Shown: piece after piece, positions 1 through 8,894 of the stretch
Layout: the number at the start of each line of letters is the position of its first letter
Numbering within the stretch: the first letter of the stretch is position 1
Source of the DNA: Nitrincola tibetensis
Lineage (GTDB): Bacteria > Pseudomonadota > Gammaproteobacteria > Pseudomonadales > Balneatricaceae
Length of the DNA: 64,000 nucleotides
Assembly: GCF_003284585.1 (NCBI RefSeq)
Contig: NZ_QKRX01000009.1
Location: forward strand, 62,001-126,000
Direction: 5' to 3'
Made by a program: the position numbers and the translations under genes
Notes under the pieces: generated by a model
Seen by the model: only the letters and a program-made list of their open reading frames with translations
Databases searched by the model: none
What the model was told of the DNA's origin: nothing

Positions 1-40
1 CACGCATTCAAGCACTTTAATGAACGCGCGTGTAAATTAG

Positions 41-682
41 TTAAACCCCTGGTACAACTCGCTTATCCAATACTTGGTCAATTAAACCGTATTCTTTTGC
101 GGTTTGCGGATCCATGAAGTTATCACGCTCAGTATCTCGCTCCAATGTCTCAATTGATTGACCACTATGCTCAGCAAGAAGACGATTGAGTGTTTCACGG
201 ATCTTTAAAATTTCACGTGTGTGTATTTCGATATCCGTTGCTTGACCACGGTAGCCACCTAAGGGCTGGTGAATCATGACACGTGAGTTAGGCAACGCAT
301 AACGCTTGCCTTTTTCGCCCGCAGATAGAAGAAATGCACCCATGCTGGCTGCTTGCCCTATACACATGGTACTCACTTGTGGCTGGATAAACTTCATCGT
401 ATCGTAAATTGCCATACCCGCCGTCACCGAACCACCAGGAGAGTTGATATAGAGGTGTATATCTTTTTCTGGGTTTTCAGCTTCTAAAAAGAGTAACTGA
501 GCAACGATCAGGTTAGCCATGTGATCTTCAACTTGCCCAACCAAAAAGATAATACGCTCTTTAAGCAAGCGCGAGTAGATATCGTAAGCACGCTCACCAC
601 GTGAGCTCTGCTCGACAACCATAGGCACTAGGCCACCCGCATTGGTAATGTCACTGGAACGTCCGGTGTAAATCTCCGACAT
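41..682 (-). CDS. clpP: ATP-dependent Clp protease proteolytic subunit ClpP
   Basis: ClpP is the serine peptidase of the cytosolic Clp protease; two heptameric rings form a chamber into which ClpX or ClpA threads unfolded proteins. The 213-residue product has the family's usual length. The triad is visible as Ser113 (in GQAASMGAF), His138 (in MIHQP) and Asp187 (in ERDTERDNF). The N-terminal extension before residue 15-20 fits the propeptide that ClpP removes by self-cleavage. An AGGAG ribosome binding site lies upstream of ATG 682. tig is immediately upstream on the same strand, the conserved tig-clpP-clpX-lon order; clpX would lie beyond the left edge of the window. Confidence 0.97.
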   Translation of the reverse strand: MSEIYTGRSSDITNAGGLVPMVVEQSSRGERAYDIYSRLLKERIIFLVGQVEDHMANLIVAQLLFLEAENPEKDIHLYINSPGGSVTAGMAIYDTMKFIQPQVSTMCIGQAASMGAFLLSAGEKGKRYALPNSRVMIHQPLGGYRGQATDIEIHTREILKIRETLNRLLAEHSGQSIETLERDTERDNFMDPQTAKEYGLIDQVLDKRVVPGV

Positions 683-725
683 GCGTAAACTCCTAAAACC
701 TGTAAGGTATTAACCCTGTAAAGCG

Positions 726-755
726 AAAAACGACAGTAGGCTAACCTAGCTGTCG
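726..755 (-). terminator. Terminator-like hairpin between tig and clpP
   Basis: On the minus strand CGACAG-C-TAGG pairs with CCTA-CTGTCG around a four-base loop and is followed by TTTTT. This is the form of a rho-independent terminator, so it probably ends or attenuates tig transcription before clpP. clpP may then rely partly on its own promoter. Confidence 0.6.
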
Positions 756-799
756 CTTTACAATATTTAATCAGAGAATAAAAGCAAAAAAAATGCTAA

Positions 800-2119
800 T
801 TATTCAGCCGCCTGACGCTGAGCTGGCTTGATCGCTTCTTCATAGCTAACGTTAGATTCTGTCACTTTAGCACTGTTGATCAAATGATCCAATACTTGAT
901 CTTCTAAGACCAGTGCCTTGATTTGATTCAAAATCTCATCGTTTCCGTAATACCAATCAATCACTTCTTGTGGATCTTGGTAGGTTTCTGCCATTTCTTC
1001 AATGGTTTCACGGACTTTAGCATCTTCAGGTTGGATTTCATTAACTTTAATGAGTTCCTGAATCAACAAACCAACAGTAACACGACGCTTCGCTTGATCA
1101 ACAAACATTTCTTTTGGCAGCATGTTTGGATCGAACTGTGCATTAGCACCACCGAATTGCTGAACCGCTTGCTTACGAAGCACGTCAATTTCGCGATCAA
1201 CCAATGCACTTGGTACGTCGATTTGATTGACTTCGATCAACTTGGTGAAGACTTGATCTTTCAGCTTAGTTTTCAAAGCATGCTTGAGCTCACGCGCCAT
1301 GTTTTTGCGAACTTCTGCACGGAAACCATCAACACTTGTTTCTTCGATGCCGAAACGGCTGAAGAACTCTTCGTTAAGCTCTGGCAATTTTTGCTCAGAA
1401 ACACTCAAAACGGTCACTTTGAAGAGGGCTGGTTTCCCTTTTAGGTTTTCAGCGTGGTAGTCTTCTGGGAAGGTCACATTCAGCTCAACTTCTGCATTTG
1501 CAGCAGCGCCAACCAAACCTGTTTCAAATCCTGGAATCATGCTGTTAGAACCGATAACGAGATCCATACCTTCCGCACGACCGCCGTCAAACGCTTCACC
1601 ATCAATGAAACCTTCGAAGTTGATACGCACACGATCATTCTCAGCCGCAGCACGCTCAACTTCAGTCCACTCAGCTTGTTGCTTGCGCAGAGTGTCGATC
1701 ATTTTGTCCAAGTCTTCTTCAGCAATATCAGCAGATTGCTTTGCAATTTCAACGCCAGAGAAGTCTTGCAAAACGATTTCAGGGTACACTTCAAAAGTCG
1801 CAATGTACTCTAGATCTTCACCCTCTTTATCTTTACGAAACTCGATATTAGGGCCACCCGCAGGCATTAATTTTTCCTGGTCAACAGCCTTGTAAAAAGT
1901 CTCTTGTACTACTTGGCTCAGAACGTCTTCACGAATGGCTTTACCAAACATACGCTTAATAACAGAGACCGGCACTTTACCAGGACGGAAGCCATCCAAG
2001 CGGCGAGTACGTGCCTGCTGTTGAACCAGCTTGTTTACATCCTGATCAATTCGCTCAGCAGGAACAGTTACAGTAACCTGACGTTCAAGGCCGGAAGTCG
2101 TTTCAACAGAAACTTGCAT
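800..2119 (-). CDS. tig: Trigger factor, ribosome-associated chaperone and prolyl isomerase
   Basis: Trigger factor binds the ribosome exit tunnel and shields nascent chains; its middle FKBP domain isomerises X-Pro bonds. The product is 439 residues. The N-terminal ribosome-binding domain carries the GFRPGKVP signature; the FKBP-like domain occupies roughly residues 150-245 (INFEGFIDGEAFDGG) and the helical C-terminal domain follows. The open frame continues upstream to 2281, but the added 54 residues look non-coding. The family start MQVSVETT lies at ATG 2119 behind a TGAGGAATTCC ribosome binding site, so 2119 is chosen. It precedes clpP, as in most gammaproteobacteria. Confidence 0.96.
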   Translation of the reverse strand: MQVSVETTSGLERQVTVTVPAERIDQDVNKLVQQQARTRRLDGFRPGKVPVSVIKRMFGKAIREDVLSQVVQETFYKAVDQEKLMPAGGPNIEFRKDKEGEDLEYIATFEVYPEIVLQDFSGVEIAKQSADIAEEDLDKMIDTLRKQQAEWTEVERAAAENDRVRINFEGFIDGEAFDGGRAEGMDLVIGSNSMIPGFETGLVGAAANAEVELNVTFPEDYHAENLKGKPALFKVTVLSVSEQKLPELNEEFFSRFGIEETSVDGFRAEVRKNMARELKHALKTKLKDQVFTKLIEVNQIDVPSALVDREIDVLRKQAVQQFGGANAQFDPNMLPKEMFVDQAKRRVTVGLLIQELIKVNEIQPEDAKVRETIEEMAETYQDPQEVIDWYYGNDEILNQIKALVLEDQVLDHLINSAKVTESNVSYEEAIKPAQRQAAE

Positions 2120-2616
2120 GGAATTCCTCACAGTACATTGCAGTATAATATAATGGCTTGACTGCAACCCACTTTGACTGCTGCAATTAGCAGACCAAAA
2201 GACAAGATGCCAAACCTTAATTCTAAAGGGCAAAATTCTCCGTGAACTCCACCCAATAGTCAAGTGATTGACGCTCCCCATTCACAAAAGACTCCTTTTT
2301 TATCCTATATCACTTTTCGTTTTTTGACGTTTCTGGCGCTAATTTAAGCTCTAAATATTTTTTTAAACTCAACACTAGCATAAGGCACATGAATGAAATA
2401 CACTGTCCTAAAGTCGTAAAACTTTACGATAACACATTGTTTAATTTGGGAAATATTCCCTACCACCCTCCTTTTTCCCTTTTTTAAACTCTGTTTATCC
2501 TTAACATTAAGGGTGCTATTCCATCGCTGTTATTTTGCCTGCTCAACATAATACCCATGCACTAAGGCATTGAACTTAACTCAACTGCTGAGTTCCTCTT
2601 CCAACAGGGTATTATT
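2120..2616. other. Intergenic region between divergent tig and PQQ dehydrogenase
   Basis: About 500 bases hold the upstream regions of tig (minus) and the dehydrogenase gene (plus). I see no gene. A perfect short palindrome GGGAAATATTCCC lies near 2448-2460 and could bind a regulator of the dehydrogenase gene. No convincing -35/-10 pair was identified for either gene. An AGGG lies seven bases before the dehydrogenase ATG. Confidence 0.5.
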
Positions 2617-4479
2617 ATGATGCATACAAGAAAAATAACGTCACGTCACACTCCTTTAGGCTATGCAATTAAAGTGGCCCTTCTATCCACTGCAATCGGC
2701 CTGGCCAGTGTATCAGCTCACTCGGCTTCATCGGTCACGTGGGACGACATCGTTAATGATCCAGACAACACTCAAACAGTCTTAAGTTATGGCTTTGGAC
2801 CCAAAGCACAACGTTATAGCCCAATGACGATGGTGAATGCGGAAAACGTAAACCGCTTAACTCCCGCTTGGTCTTTTTCGTTTGGTGATGAAAAGCAGCG
2901 CGGTCAAGAATCGCAAGCACTGGTTCATGAAGGTGTTATTTATGTCACCGGATCTTACTCACGCGTGTTTGCCATCGATGCCAAAACAGGCAAACAACTC
3001 TGGAACTACGCTGCTCGCCTTCCCGATGACATTCGCCCATGCTGCGATGTCGTAAATCGCGGCGCTGCAATTTTCGAAGATAAAATATTCTTTGGCACAC
3101 TGGATGCGGCAATGGTCGCTTTAGATAAAAATACCGGACGCGTTGTCTGGCGCAAGAAATTTGGTGACCATTCAGCGGGCTACACGATGACTGGCGCCCC
3201 TACGATTGTTAAAGATCAGGCAAGTGGACGCACACTGCTCATCCATGGCTCATCTGGAAATGAATTTGGCATCGTCGGCAAACTCTTTGCACGCGACCCT
3301 AACACGGGCGAAGAGGTATGGATGCGTCCTTTTGTAGAAGGCCATATGGGCCGTCTTGACGGCGAAGACAGCACGCCAACCGGAGACCCAAGAGCCCCCT
3401 CTTGGCCGGATGACCCAAATACAGAAACAGGCAAAGTTGAAGCTTGGAGTCATGGTGGTGGTGCACCTTGGCAAAGCGCCAGTTTTGACATCGAAACCAA
3501 CACCATTATTGTCGGTGCAGGCAACCCCGCCCCTTGGAACACATGGAAACGTACATCTGAAGGCGGCAACCCTCTCGATTATGACAACTTATATACCTCT
3601 GGCCAGGTAGGTGTTGACCCAAGCACCGGCGAAGTAAAATGGTTCTACCAACACACACCAAATGACGCGTGGGACTTCTCTGGCAATAATGAGCTGGTTC
3701 TGTTTGAGTACGACGACAATGGCAAAACCGTCAAGGCCACCGCTCACGCAGATCGCAACGGATTTTTCTATGTTGTCGACCGTGAAGATGGCAGCTTTAT
3801 TCGCGCCTTCCCATTTGTTGACAATATCACATGGGCAACTCACATAGACCCCGAAACAGGCCGTCCAGTCGAGGTTGAAGGACAGCGTCCACCACCGCCA
3901 GCACCCGGTGAAGAGCGCGGTGAATCCATTGAAGTATCACCCCCCTTCCTAGGTGGCAAAAACTGGAACCCCATGGCCTACAGCCAAGATACAGGCTGGT
4001 TCTATGTTCCTGGCAATCACTGGAAAGAGGATTACTGGACGGAAGAAGTCACCTACAAAAAAGGATCAGCCTATTTAGGCCAAGGCTTCCGCATCAAAAA
4101 AATGTATGACGATCATGTCGGCATTTTACGGGCAATGAATCCCCTGACGGGTGAGATTGAATGGGAACACAAAGAAGCACTTCCTCTTTGGTCTGGCGTA
4201 CTCGCCACAAAAGGAGACTTAGTCTTTACCGGTACCAGCGATGGATACTTCAAAGCCTTCCATGCCAAAACAGGTGAAGAGCTTTGGAAATTCCAAACAG
4301 GCTCAGGCATCGTTTCCAGCCCTGTGACGTGGGAAATGGATGGCGAACAGTACATAGGCATTGCTTCTGGCTACGGTGGCGCTGTGCCCCTATGGGGTGG
4401 TGACATGGCCGTCTTAACGCGCCCTGTTCCGCAAGGCGGTGCCTTCTGGGCCTTTAAACTTCCATCTTGGGCACAGTAA
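2617..4479 (+). CDS. PQQ-dependent alcohol dehydrogenase (methanol/ethanol family), periplasmic
   Basis: The enzyme oxidises alcohols in the periplasm with pyrroloquinoline quinone and passes electrons to a cytochrome c. The 620-residue product starts with a signal peptide (cleavage probably near HSA-SS, about residue 37). It shows repeated propeller tryptophan motifs of the type AKTGKQLWNYA. A vicinal disulfide pair, Cys-Cys in DIRPCCDVV, is the family hallmark that stacks on PQQ. The catalytic Asp is in DAWDFSGNNE (Asp353). The residue two after it is Ser355, not the Asp that marks lanthanide-dependent XoxF enzymes, so a calcium enzyme is more likely. There is no CxxCH, so it is not a quinohaemoprotein. 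A terminator and a secreted pentapeptide protein follow; a two-component system lies just beyond. The substrate is not known. No PQQ biosynthesis gene is in the window. Confidence 0.9.
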   Translation: MMHTRKITSRHTPLGYAIKVALLSTAIGLASVSAHSASSVTWDDIVNDPDNTQTVLSYGFGPKAQRYSPMTMVNAENVNRLTPAWSFSFGDEKQRGQESQALVHEGVIYVTGSYSRVFAIDAKTGKQLWNYAARLPDDIRPCCDVVNRGAAIFEDKIFFGTLDAAMVALDKNTGRVVWRKKFGDHSAGYTMTGAPTIVKDQASGRTLLIHGSSGNEFGIVGKLFARDPNTGEEVWMRPFVEGHMGRLDGEDSTPTGDPRAPSWPDDPNTETGKVEAWSHGGGAPWQSASFDIETNTIIVGAGNPAPWNTWKRTSEGGNPLDYDNLYTSGQVGVDPSTGEVKWFYQHTPNDAWDFSGNNELVLFEYDDNGKTVKATAHADRNGFFYVVDREDGSFIRAFPFVDNITWATHIDPETGRPVEVEGQRPPPPAPGEERGESIEVSPPFLGGKNWNPMAYSQDTGWFYVPGNHWKEDYWTEEVTYKKGSAYLGQGFRIKKMYDDHVGILRAMNPLTGEIEWEHKEALPLWSGVLATKGDLVFTGTSDGYFKAFHAKTGEELWKFQTGSGIVSSPVTWEMDGEQYIGIASGYGGAVPLWGGDMAVLTRPVPQGGAFWAFKLPSWAQ

Positions 4480-4514
4480 CACGGTAATCGCATACACAAT
4501 ATTTACATGGCTTT

Positions 4515-4540
4515 GAGCCTGTGATCACAGGCTCTTTTTT
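4515..4540 (+). terminator. Rho-independent terminator after the PQQ dehydrogenase
   Basis: GAGCCTGT and ACAGGCTC form a perfect 8-bp stem around a GATC loop, followed directly by TTTTTT. It ends the dehydrogenase transcript and lies 17 bases before the next gene's ATG. It also argues against a start at 4521 for that gene. Confidence 0.88.
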
Positions 4541-4556
4541 CTCAGGAAGCTATCTT

Positions 4557-5204
4557 ATGAAGCCTCTATCAGCCTACACTCTTCTACTTTCCTCATGCTT
4601 AAGCGTAACCGCACTCGCCGAAGACTGCCCTTTTACCCCAAACGCCGACTGTGCAAATGGCCAATTCGAATCAATTGAGCTGGCAGGGCGCGACTTGCGT
4701 TACATCAACCTAAGCGGTGCAGATCTTCGTAACGCTGACTTACGCCATACCGACTTACGAGGTGCAAACTTACAAGGCGCTGACCTGCGTCATGCAAAAC
4801 TGACTCGCGCCAATCTAGAAAAAACAAATCTCCGTGGCGCAAAACTTGACCACGCCAATCTTCAAGCGACATCAGCTTGGGCAGTCTTTGGTCAAGGCGC
4901 CTCTTTTAAGCACGCAAAACTGGACGGTGCCGACCTGACATTTGCACGTTTAACACAGGGAAAATTCGAGAACGCCAGCTTTTATGCTGCAAATCTAGAA
5001 ATGGCATGGCTTACCAAGGCCGAACTCATCGGAGCTAACTTTGAAGATGCCAATCTTCAAGAAGCTAAATTCAACAATGCCAACCTTGAAAACGCCAAAT
5101 TTAGTGGCGCTATCTTTCGCTTCGCGACCTTTCAAAACACCTACATGGATGGGTGCGAGGGCTGCCCACACGACTGGATGATTCCTAAAAACTACACAGA
5201 CTAA
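4557..5204 (+). CDS. Secreted pentapeptide-repeat protein
   Basis: The function is unknown. The 215-residue product begins with a signal peptide (MKPLSAYTLLLSSCLSVTALA, cut near ALA-ED). Almost all of the rest is pentapeptide repeat of the A(D/N)Lxx form, for example GADLRNADLRHTDLRGANL, predicting a right-handed quadrilateral beta-helix. Two Cys pairs frame the helix: CPFTPNADC at the mature N-terminus and CEGC near the C-terminus, which could be disulfides in the periplasm. The start is ATG 4557 with an upstream AGGAAG; the frame is open from 4521 but that segment sits inside the preceding terminator. Export is unusual, since the best-known pentapeptide proteins (Qnr, MfpA) are cytosolic. 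The neighbours are the PQQ dehydrogenase and a two-component system. Confidence 0.85.
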   Translation: MKPLSAYTLLLSSCLSVTALAEDCPFTPNADCANGQFESIELAGRDLRYINLSGADLRNADLRHTDLRGANLQGADLRHAKLTRANLEKTNLRGAKLDHANLQATSAWAVFGQGASFKHAKLDGADLTFARLTQGKFENASFYAANLEMAWLTKAELIGANFEDANLQEAKFNNANLENAKFSGAIFRFATFQNTYMDGCEGCPHDWMIPKNYTD

Positions 5205-5219
5205 AGCAACCCAAACACT

Positions 5220-5264
5220 ACAAAGCGGAATTCAAATCAACTCGACAATACCCTTCCGCTTTGT
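5220..5264. repeat. 11-bp inverted repeat at a convergent gene junction
   Basis: ACAAAGCGGAA at 5220-5230 and TTCCGCTTTGT at 5254-5264 are perfect inverted repeats with a 23-base spacer. They overlap the 3' end of the response-regulator gene and the tail of the pentapeptide gene. They could end transcription in both directions, but the spacer is long and there is no T run. Confidence 0.4.
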
Positions 5265-5896
5265 ATTTCTCCAAGCTTAATGATGCCAAATTGAATAGCC
5301 AGATGAACAAACTGCGCAGTCGATGTTACCTGCAGTTTACTTTTGAGCAGCGCCGTATGATTTGACACTGTCTTTAGGCTCACACACAGATGGTCGGCAA
5401 TATCTCTAGGCGGCATGCCTTTAGCCAACAGAACGAAAATCTCGAACTCTCTAGGGGTGACATCGGGCAGGCCGCCCTCTTGCACTGGCCGATGCATCGC
5501 CAAACGCATTGCCAGCTCATGCTCAACATAAGGCCTTCCCTGCATGACACGTGTCACCGCCTCTAACAAGACCTTTGGTGACCCACTTTTTGAAATATAC
5601 CCCAATGCTCCAACATCCAACGCCTGCTGAACCATGGGCAATTCATCGTACATACTGAAAAACAGAATACGTGCGCTTGAATTTCGCTCAATGATACGTC
5701 GCCCAACCTCAAGCCCCGTCAAATCTGGCAAATGTATATCCAATATAATCAAATCGGGAGCATGCTGTTGCCACAAAGCAAAGCCCTCACTTCCCGTGCT
5801 TGCTTCTAGAATCTGACAGGACTCAAGCATGGCTGATAACAGGCTTGAATATCCCTGTCGAACAACCGCATGATCATCAACCAATAAAATTTTCAT
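5237..5896 (-). CDS. NarL/FixJ-family response regulator
   Basis: This is a 219-residue DNA-binding response regulator. The receiver domain (residues 1-120) has the acidic pocket in LLVDDH and the phospho-acceptor Asp53 in ILDIHLPDLTG. The C-terminal LuxR-type helix-turn-helix (about 145-205) contains TPREFEIFVLLAKGM and VSLKTVSNHTALLKSKL. The start MKILLVDDHA at 5896 is chosen over 5920 because it fits receiver domains. Its ATG overlaps the stop of the upstream kinase gene (TAATG), so the two are translationally coupled partners. It converges on the pentapeptide and PQQ dehydrogenase genes, whose control is a reasonable guess because PQQ alcohol oxidation is often under such pairs. Confidence 0.92.
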   Translation of the reverse strand: MKILLVDDHAVVRQGYSSLLSAMLESCQILEASTGSEGFALWQQHAPDLIILDIHLPDLTGLEVGRRIIERNSSARILFFSMYDELPMVQQALDVGALGYISKSGSPKVLLEAVTRVMQGRPYVEHELAMRLAMHRPVQEGGLPDVTPREFEIFVLLAKGMPPRDIADHLCVSLKTVSNHTALLKSKLQVTSTAQFVHLAIQFGIIKLGEIQSGRVLSS

Positions 5897-7176
5897 TAAG
5901 ATACTCCATCTTTGAAACAAGGAACCTGTAAGATAATTTTTAGACCCTGCCCTGCATTCGAAACAAACTGTAAATTAGCATTCATAGATCTTGCACGCTC
6001 ATACATGGATCGCAATCCTACACCCTGAATCATATTGGCTTGCAAGCCTTGCCCATCATCATCTACAACAACCTCCAATCCCTTATCCGTTAAATCGATT
6101 GTCACCAAAACCCGATTTGCTCGCGCATGGCGCGCCACATTATTTAACGCCTCTTGAACCAGACGGTAAATGTGCGTGGCAGCATCTTTTTGCAGGGGTG
6201 GTAAAGCCTCTGGCAAACATACCCTGCAATCAATACCGCTGGATTGTTGCCACTGCGCAACCAACCCCTGTAAAGACTCATTCAGCCCTAAAGGTTCAAG
6301 CATGACTGGATGGAGGCTGCGCACTAGGCGCAAAAAACCTTCCTGCATAGCCTGACAATGTTCGATAATTCGATCCGCTGTCTGTTTAACTAATACTGGG
6401 TTATCAGGCGCTTGAGAAATAAGATACGACTGTGCACTAATCCCCGTTAAGTACTGACCAAGATCGTCGTGCAACTCACGCGCCAAGTAAGATCGCTCCT
6501 TTTCCTGAAGCGCCATGAGCTCCTCAGTCAAACGCTGATTACTTTTTTGCTCCAACTCCAAGGCGTCCGACATTTGAGAGAAACAGGCCGCCAATTGGCG
6601 AGCTTCCGGCACATCATAGGCATTTAAGGACGCACTAAACTGAAAGGGTTTCTCTCTCTGAGGGTCAAGGGATGAGAGTAGGAGCTGAAATGGTTTAATT
6701 CCTATGCGCCTGCCATAGTATGCGGCTAAAATTGCAATAGCGTAGGCTGCAATAAATAGTAAAAACACCAAGACAACCGATTCCCATACCTCTTCAATTT
6801 CGTCAAAGGGATTCACCATCAGCCACATACGCCGCCCATCAGAAAGCGATAAGGCAACTGCATCATCAAATAGACTTTCTCTCCAAATTAACTGGTAAAA
6901 CCAAACGGGCACTTCGTCGTGCCCATCGAAATCTTGAAAAGTTACAGAATGCTGAATTTTAATCACCAGATGACGCATCTGCGCATCTTCCAATAGTGCT
7001 AAACGCTGGGGGTTATCATCTGCTAACTGAGACAGCAACTCCGCCAACTCTTGACCTGATGAGAGCTCTCGCTGAATATCTGACCTGCCTTGCTGCACCA
7101 ATCCAAAAAAGGTCAACAAAAACAAAAGACAAAATACCAGAAGAAAAATAACCGACATTGTTATAAATCTAGGCAT
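5896..7176 (-). CDS. Membrane sensor histidine kinase, HisKA_3 (NarX/UhpB-like) type
   Basis: The 426-residue product has an N-terminal transmembrane helix (about 5-27), a periplasmic segment of about 100 residues with no recognised ligand domain, and a second helix (about 132-152). A linker region and a HisKA_3 dimerisation/phospho-acceptor domain follow, with His236 in ARELHDDLGQYLTG. The C-terminal HATPase_c domain shows the N box (ALNNVARHARA) and G boxes (DDDGQGL, GVGLRSMYERA). It is the first gene of a two-gene operon with the NarL-type regulator, overlapping by one base. The signal is unknown; its position beside a PQQ dehydrogenase makes an alcohol or redox signal plausible. Confidence 0.92.
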   Translation of the reverse strand: MPRFITMSVIFLLVFCLLFLLTFFGLVQQGRSDIQRELSSGQELAELLSQLADDNPQRLALLEDAQMRHLVIKIQHSVTFQDFDGHDEVPVWFYQLIWRESLFDDAVALSLSDGRRMWLMVNPFDEIEEVWESVVLVFLLFIAAYAIAILAAYYGRRIGIKPFQLLLSSLDPQREKPFQFSASLNAYDVPEARQLAACFSQMSDALELEQKSNQRLTEELMALQEKERSYLARELHDDLGQYLTGISAQSYLISQAPDNPVLVKQTADRIIEHCQAMQEGFLRLVRSLHPVMLEPLGLNESLQGLVAQWQQSSGIDCRVCLPEALPPLQKDAATHIYRLVQEALNNVARHARANRVLVTIDLTDKGLEVVVDDDGQGLQANMIQGVGLRSMYERARSMNANLQFVSNAGQGLKIILQVPCFKDGVS

Positions 7177-7397
7177 AACTACTTACTCATCCTGGATCAA
7201 ATACCAATCGATGAGTATAGCAAGTGAACTAGGTATCAAGAGGAGAAGACTTAAGGAGAAGATTGTTAGTACTTTAGTCGGAAAATACGAGAAACTGCAA
7301 GGAAAGGCGAAAGCAATTTACATAGATAATAAATTAAATTTTTAGTATAGGTATATGAATAGTGATTGGATTTAATTGAGGATTTATCATATTAGAA

Positions 7398-7473
7398 TGG
7401 GGTGGACGATGGGGCTTGAACCCACGACCGCCGGAATCACAATCCGGAGCTCTGCCAACTGAGCTACGCCCAC
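7398..7473 (-). tRNA. tRNA-His (GTG), distal copy
   Basis: The minus strand folds as a full cloverleaf. The acceptor GTGGGCG pairs with CGTCCAC, the anticodon stem CCGGA/TCCGG holds GTG, the T loop is TTCAAGC and CCA is encoded. The extra G at position -1 (base 7474) opposite discriminator C73 is the tRNA-His identity element. It is identical to the copy at 7602-7677 and is last in the tRNA operon. Confidence 0.97.
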
Positions 7474-7497
7474 CATAGCGATTTTTTACATTTGAAT

Positions 7498-7582
7498 TGG
7501 TGCGGATGGAGAGACTCGAACTCTCACGCCTTGCGGCACTGGAACCTAAATCCAGCGTGTATACCAATTTCACCACATCCGC
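7498..7582 (-). tRNA. tRNA-Leu (TAG)
   Basis: This 85-base class II tRNA on the minus strand has acceptor GCGGATG/CATCCGC, a long variable arm (TGCCGCAAGGCGT), anticodon TAG in CTGGATTTAGGTTCCAG, discriminator A and encoded CCA. It is third in the Arg-His-Leu-His cluster. Confidence 0.97.
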
Positions 7583-7601
7583 ATATCGATCTTTGTATAA
7601 A

Positions 7602-7677
7602 TGGGGTGGACGATGGGGCTTGAACCCACGACCGCCGGAATCACAATCCGGAGCTCTGCCAACTGAGCTACGCCCAC
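7602..7677 (-). tRNA. tRNA-His (GTG), proximal copy
   Basis: It is base-for-base identical to the tRNA-His at 7398-7473, including the -1 G and encoded CCA. It sits second in the cluster, directly after tRNA-Arg, which is the usual hisR position. Confidence 0.97.
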
Positions 7678-7707
7678 CATAACATCTATACAATTTGTTC
7701 AGGTTAC

Positions 7708-7784
7708 TGGTGCGCCCGGCAGGAATCGAACCTGCAACCTACGGCTTAGAAGGCCGTTGCTCTATCCGATTGAGCTACGAGCGC
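7708..7784 (-). tRNA. tRNA-Arg (TCT)
   Basis: This 77-base tRNA on the minus strand has acceptor GCGCTCG/CGGGCGC, anticodon stem ACGGC/GCCGT with TCT (reads AGA), T loop TTCGATT and encoded CCA. It is the first gene of the tRNA operon. Confidence 0.97.
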
Positions 7785-7840
7785 TTTTAGCCTGAACACT
7801 CACTAAGTTGCAGTAGTGTTGCGCCTCAGAAGTGGTGCGT

Positions 7841-7869
7841 ATCTTAAGGAAGACTTCCCGCCTCGTCAA
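7841..7869 (-). promoter_or_regulatory. Sigma-70 promoter of the tRNA operon
   Basis: On the minus strand TTGACG, a 17-base spacer and TAAGAT precede tRNA-Arg by about 57 bases. The match is close to consensus. The same intergenic region also serves the divergent folD. Confidence 0.8.
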
Positions 7870-8023
7870 CACTTATTTTTAATTTTTTAACAAAAACAAG
7901 AAAATGTCGATTCCTATCCTGCTTTTTAATCAGCCTAAGGCCTCGCTGTGGTTTATGCATGGCGCAGTTTGTGCGAAAATTGTCGTATTAAGACAAACTA
8001 TGTTTCGGGAAACCCTTCTAACA

Positions 8024-8878
8024 ATGAGCGCTTCAATCATCGATGGTAAAGAAATTGCTAAATCTGTCCGCGCAAACGTCAAAGAGGCTATTCAACAACG
8101 AATAAAAGAAGGCAAACGCTCCCCCCTATTGGCGGTGGTTCTCGTTGGCCAAGATCCCGCTTCTCAGATTTATGTTAAAAATAAAAAAATGGCCTGCGAA
8201 GAGGTGGGCATCACCTCCGTTAGCTATGAGCCAGACGCAAGTATTACTCAGTCCGAACTCTTAACACTTGTTCAGACTCTTAATAATGATGAGCAAGTTG
8301 ACGGTATACTAGTACAACTGCCCTTACCCGCCCACTTAGACTGCACCGAAATTCTAGAAGCAATCAAACCTGAAAAAGATGTTGATGGATTTCATGCCTT
8401 CAATATTGGCCGACTTGCACAACGCATCCCGGCACTCAGACCCTGTACGCCTAAAGGCATTATGACCCTTCTAAGATCGACTGGTGTCGACCTTTACGGA
8501 CAAGAAGCTGTTATTGTTGGTGCATCCAATATTGTCGGCCGCCCTATGACGCTAGAATTGCTATTAGCAGGCTGTACCACCACGACAACTCATCGCTTTA
8601 CTCGTGATTTGCAAAGCCATGTTGAGCGCGCAGATATTGTCGTTGTCGGCGTGGGTAAGCCCGGAATTGTTAAAGGTGAATGGATCAAACCCGGCGCCAT
8701 CGTCATTGATGTTGGCATTAATAGACTCGATGATGGCTCTGTCGTTGGTGACGTTGAGTATGCAATTGCTGCCGAGCGCGCAGGCTGGATCACCCCCGTC
8801 CCAGGAGGGGTCGGTCCTATGACAGTTGCCAGTCTTATGGAAAACACCTTAGAAGCAGCGATTAACTCTAACCCTTAA
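8024..8878 (+). CDS. folD: Methylenetetrahydrofolate dehydrogenase/cyclohydrolase FolD
   Basis: This bifunctional cytosolic enzyme interconverts 5,10-methylene-, methenyl- and 10-formyl-tetrahydrofolate using NADP, supplying one-carbon units. The 284-residue product has the catalytic Y50-x3-K54 (YVKNK), the substrate-loop motif [11 protein letters not shown], the Rossmann segment [11 protein letters not shown] and the signature [16 protein letters not shown]. The frame is open from 7904, but the homologous start MSASIIDGK is ATG 8024 and the preceding 40 residues are unlike FolD. The ribosome binding site is weak. It is divergent from the tRNA operon, as folD often is from Arg/His/Leu tRNAs. 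Confidence 0.96.
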   Translation: MSASIIDGKEIAKSVRANVKEAIQQRIKEGKRSPLLAVVLVGQDPASQIYVKNKKMACEEVGITSVSYEPDASITQSELLTLVQTLNNDEQVDGILVQLPLPAHLDCTEILEAIKPEKDVDGFHAFNIGRLAQRIPALRPCTPKGIMTLLRSTGVDLYGQEAVIVGASNIVGRPMTLELLLAGCTTTTTHRFTRDLQSHVERADIVVVGVGKPGIVKGEWIKPGAIVIDVGINRLDDGSVVGDVEYAIAAERAGWITPVPGGVGPMTVASLMENTLEAAINSNP

Positions 8879-8894
8879 TAGCCACACTTCTTTT

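Noticed and set aside
923-2161. Several long frames on the plus strand opposite tig
   Set aside because: They are antisense shadows of trigger factor with no start signal or known family.
2617-4479. Calling the PQQ enzyme XoxF (lanthanide methanol dehydrogenase)
   Set aside because: The residue two after the catalytic Asp is Ser, not the Asp required for lanthanides. No cytochrome or methanol cluster genes are near.
7334-7693. A 119-codon frame with a repeated RSSVGRAPDCDSGGRGFKPH segment
   Set aside because: It is a translation of the two tRNA-His genes and tRNA-Leu, a common annotation artefact.
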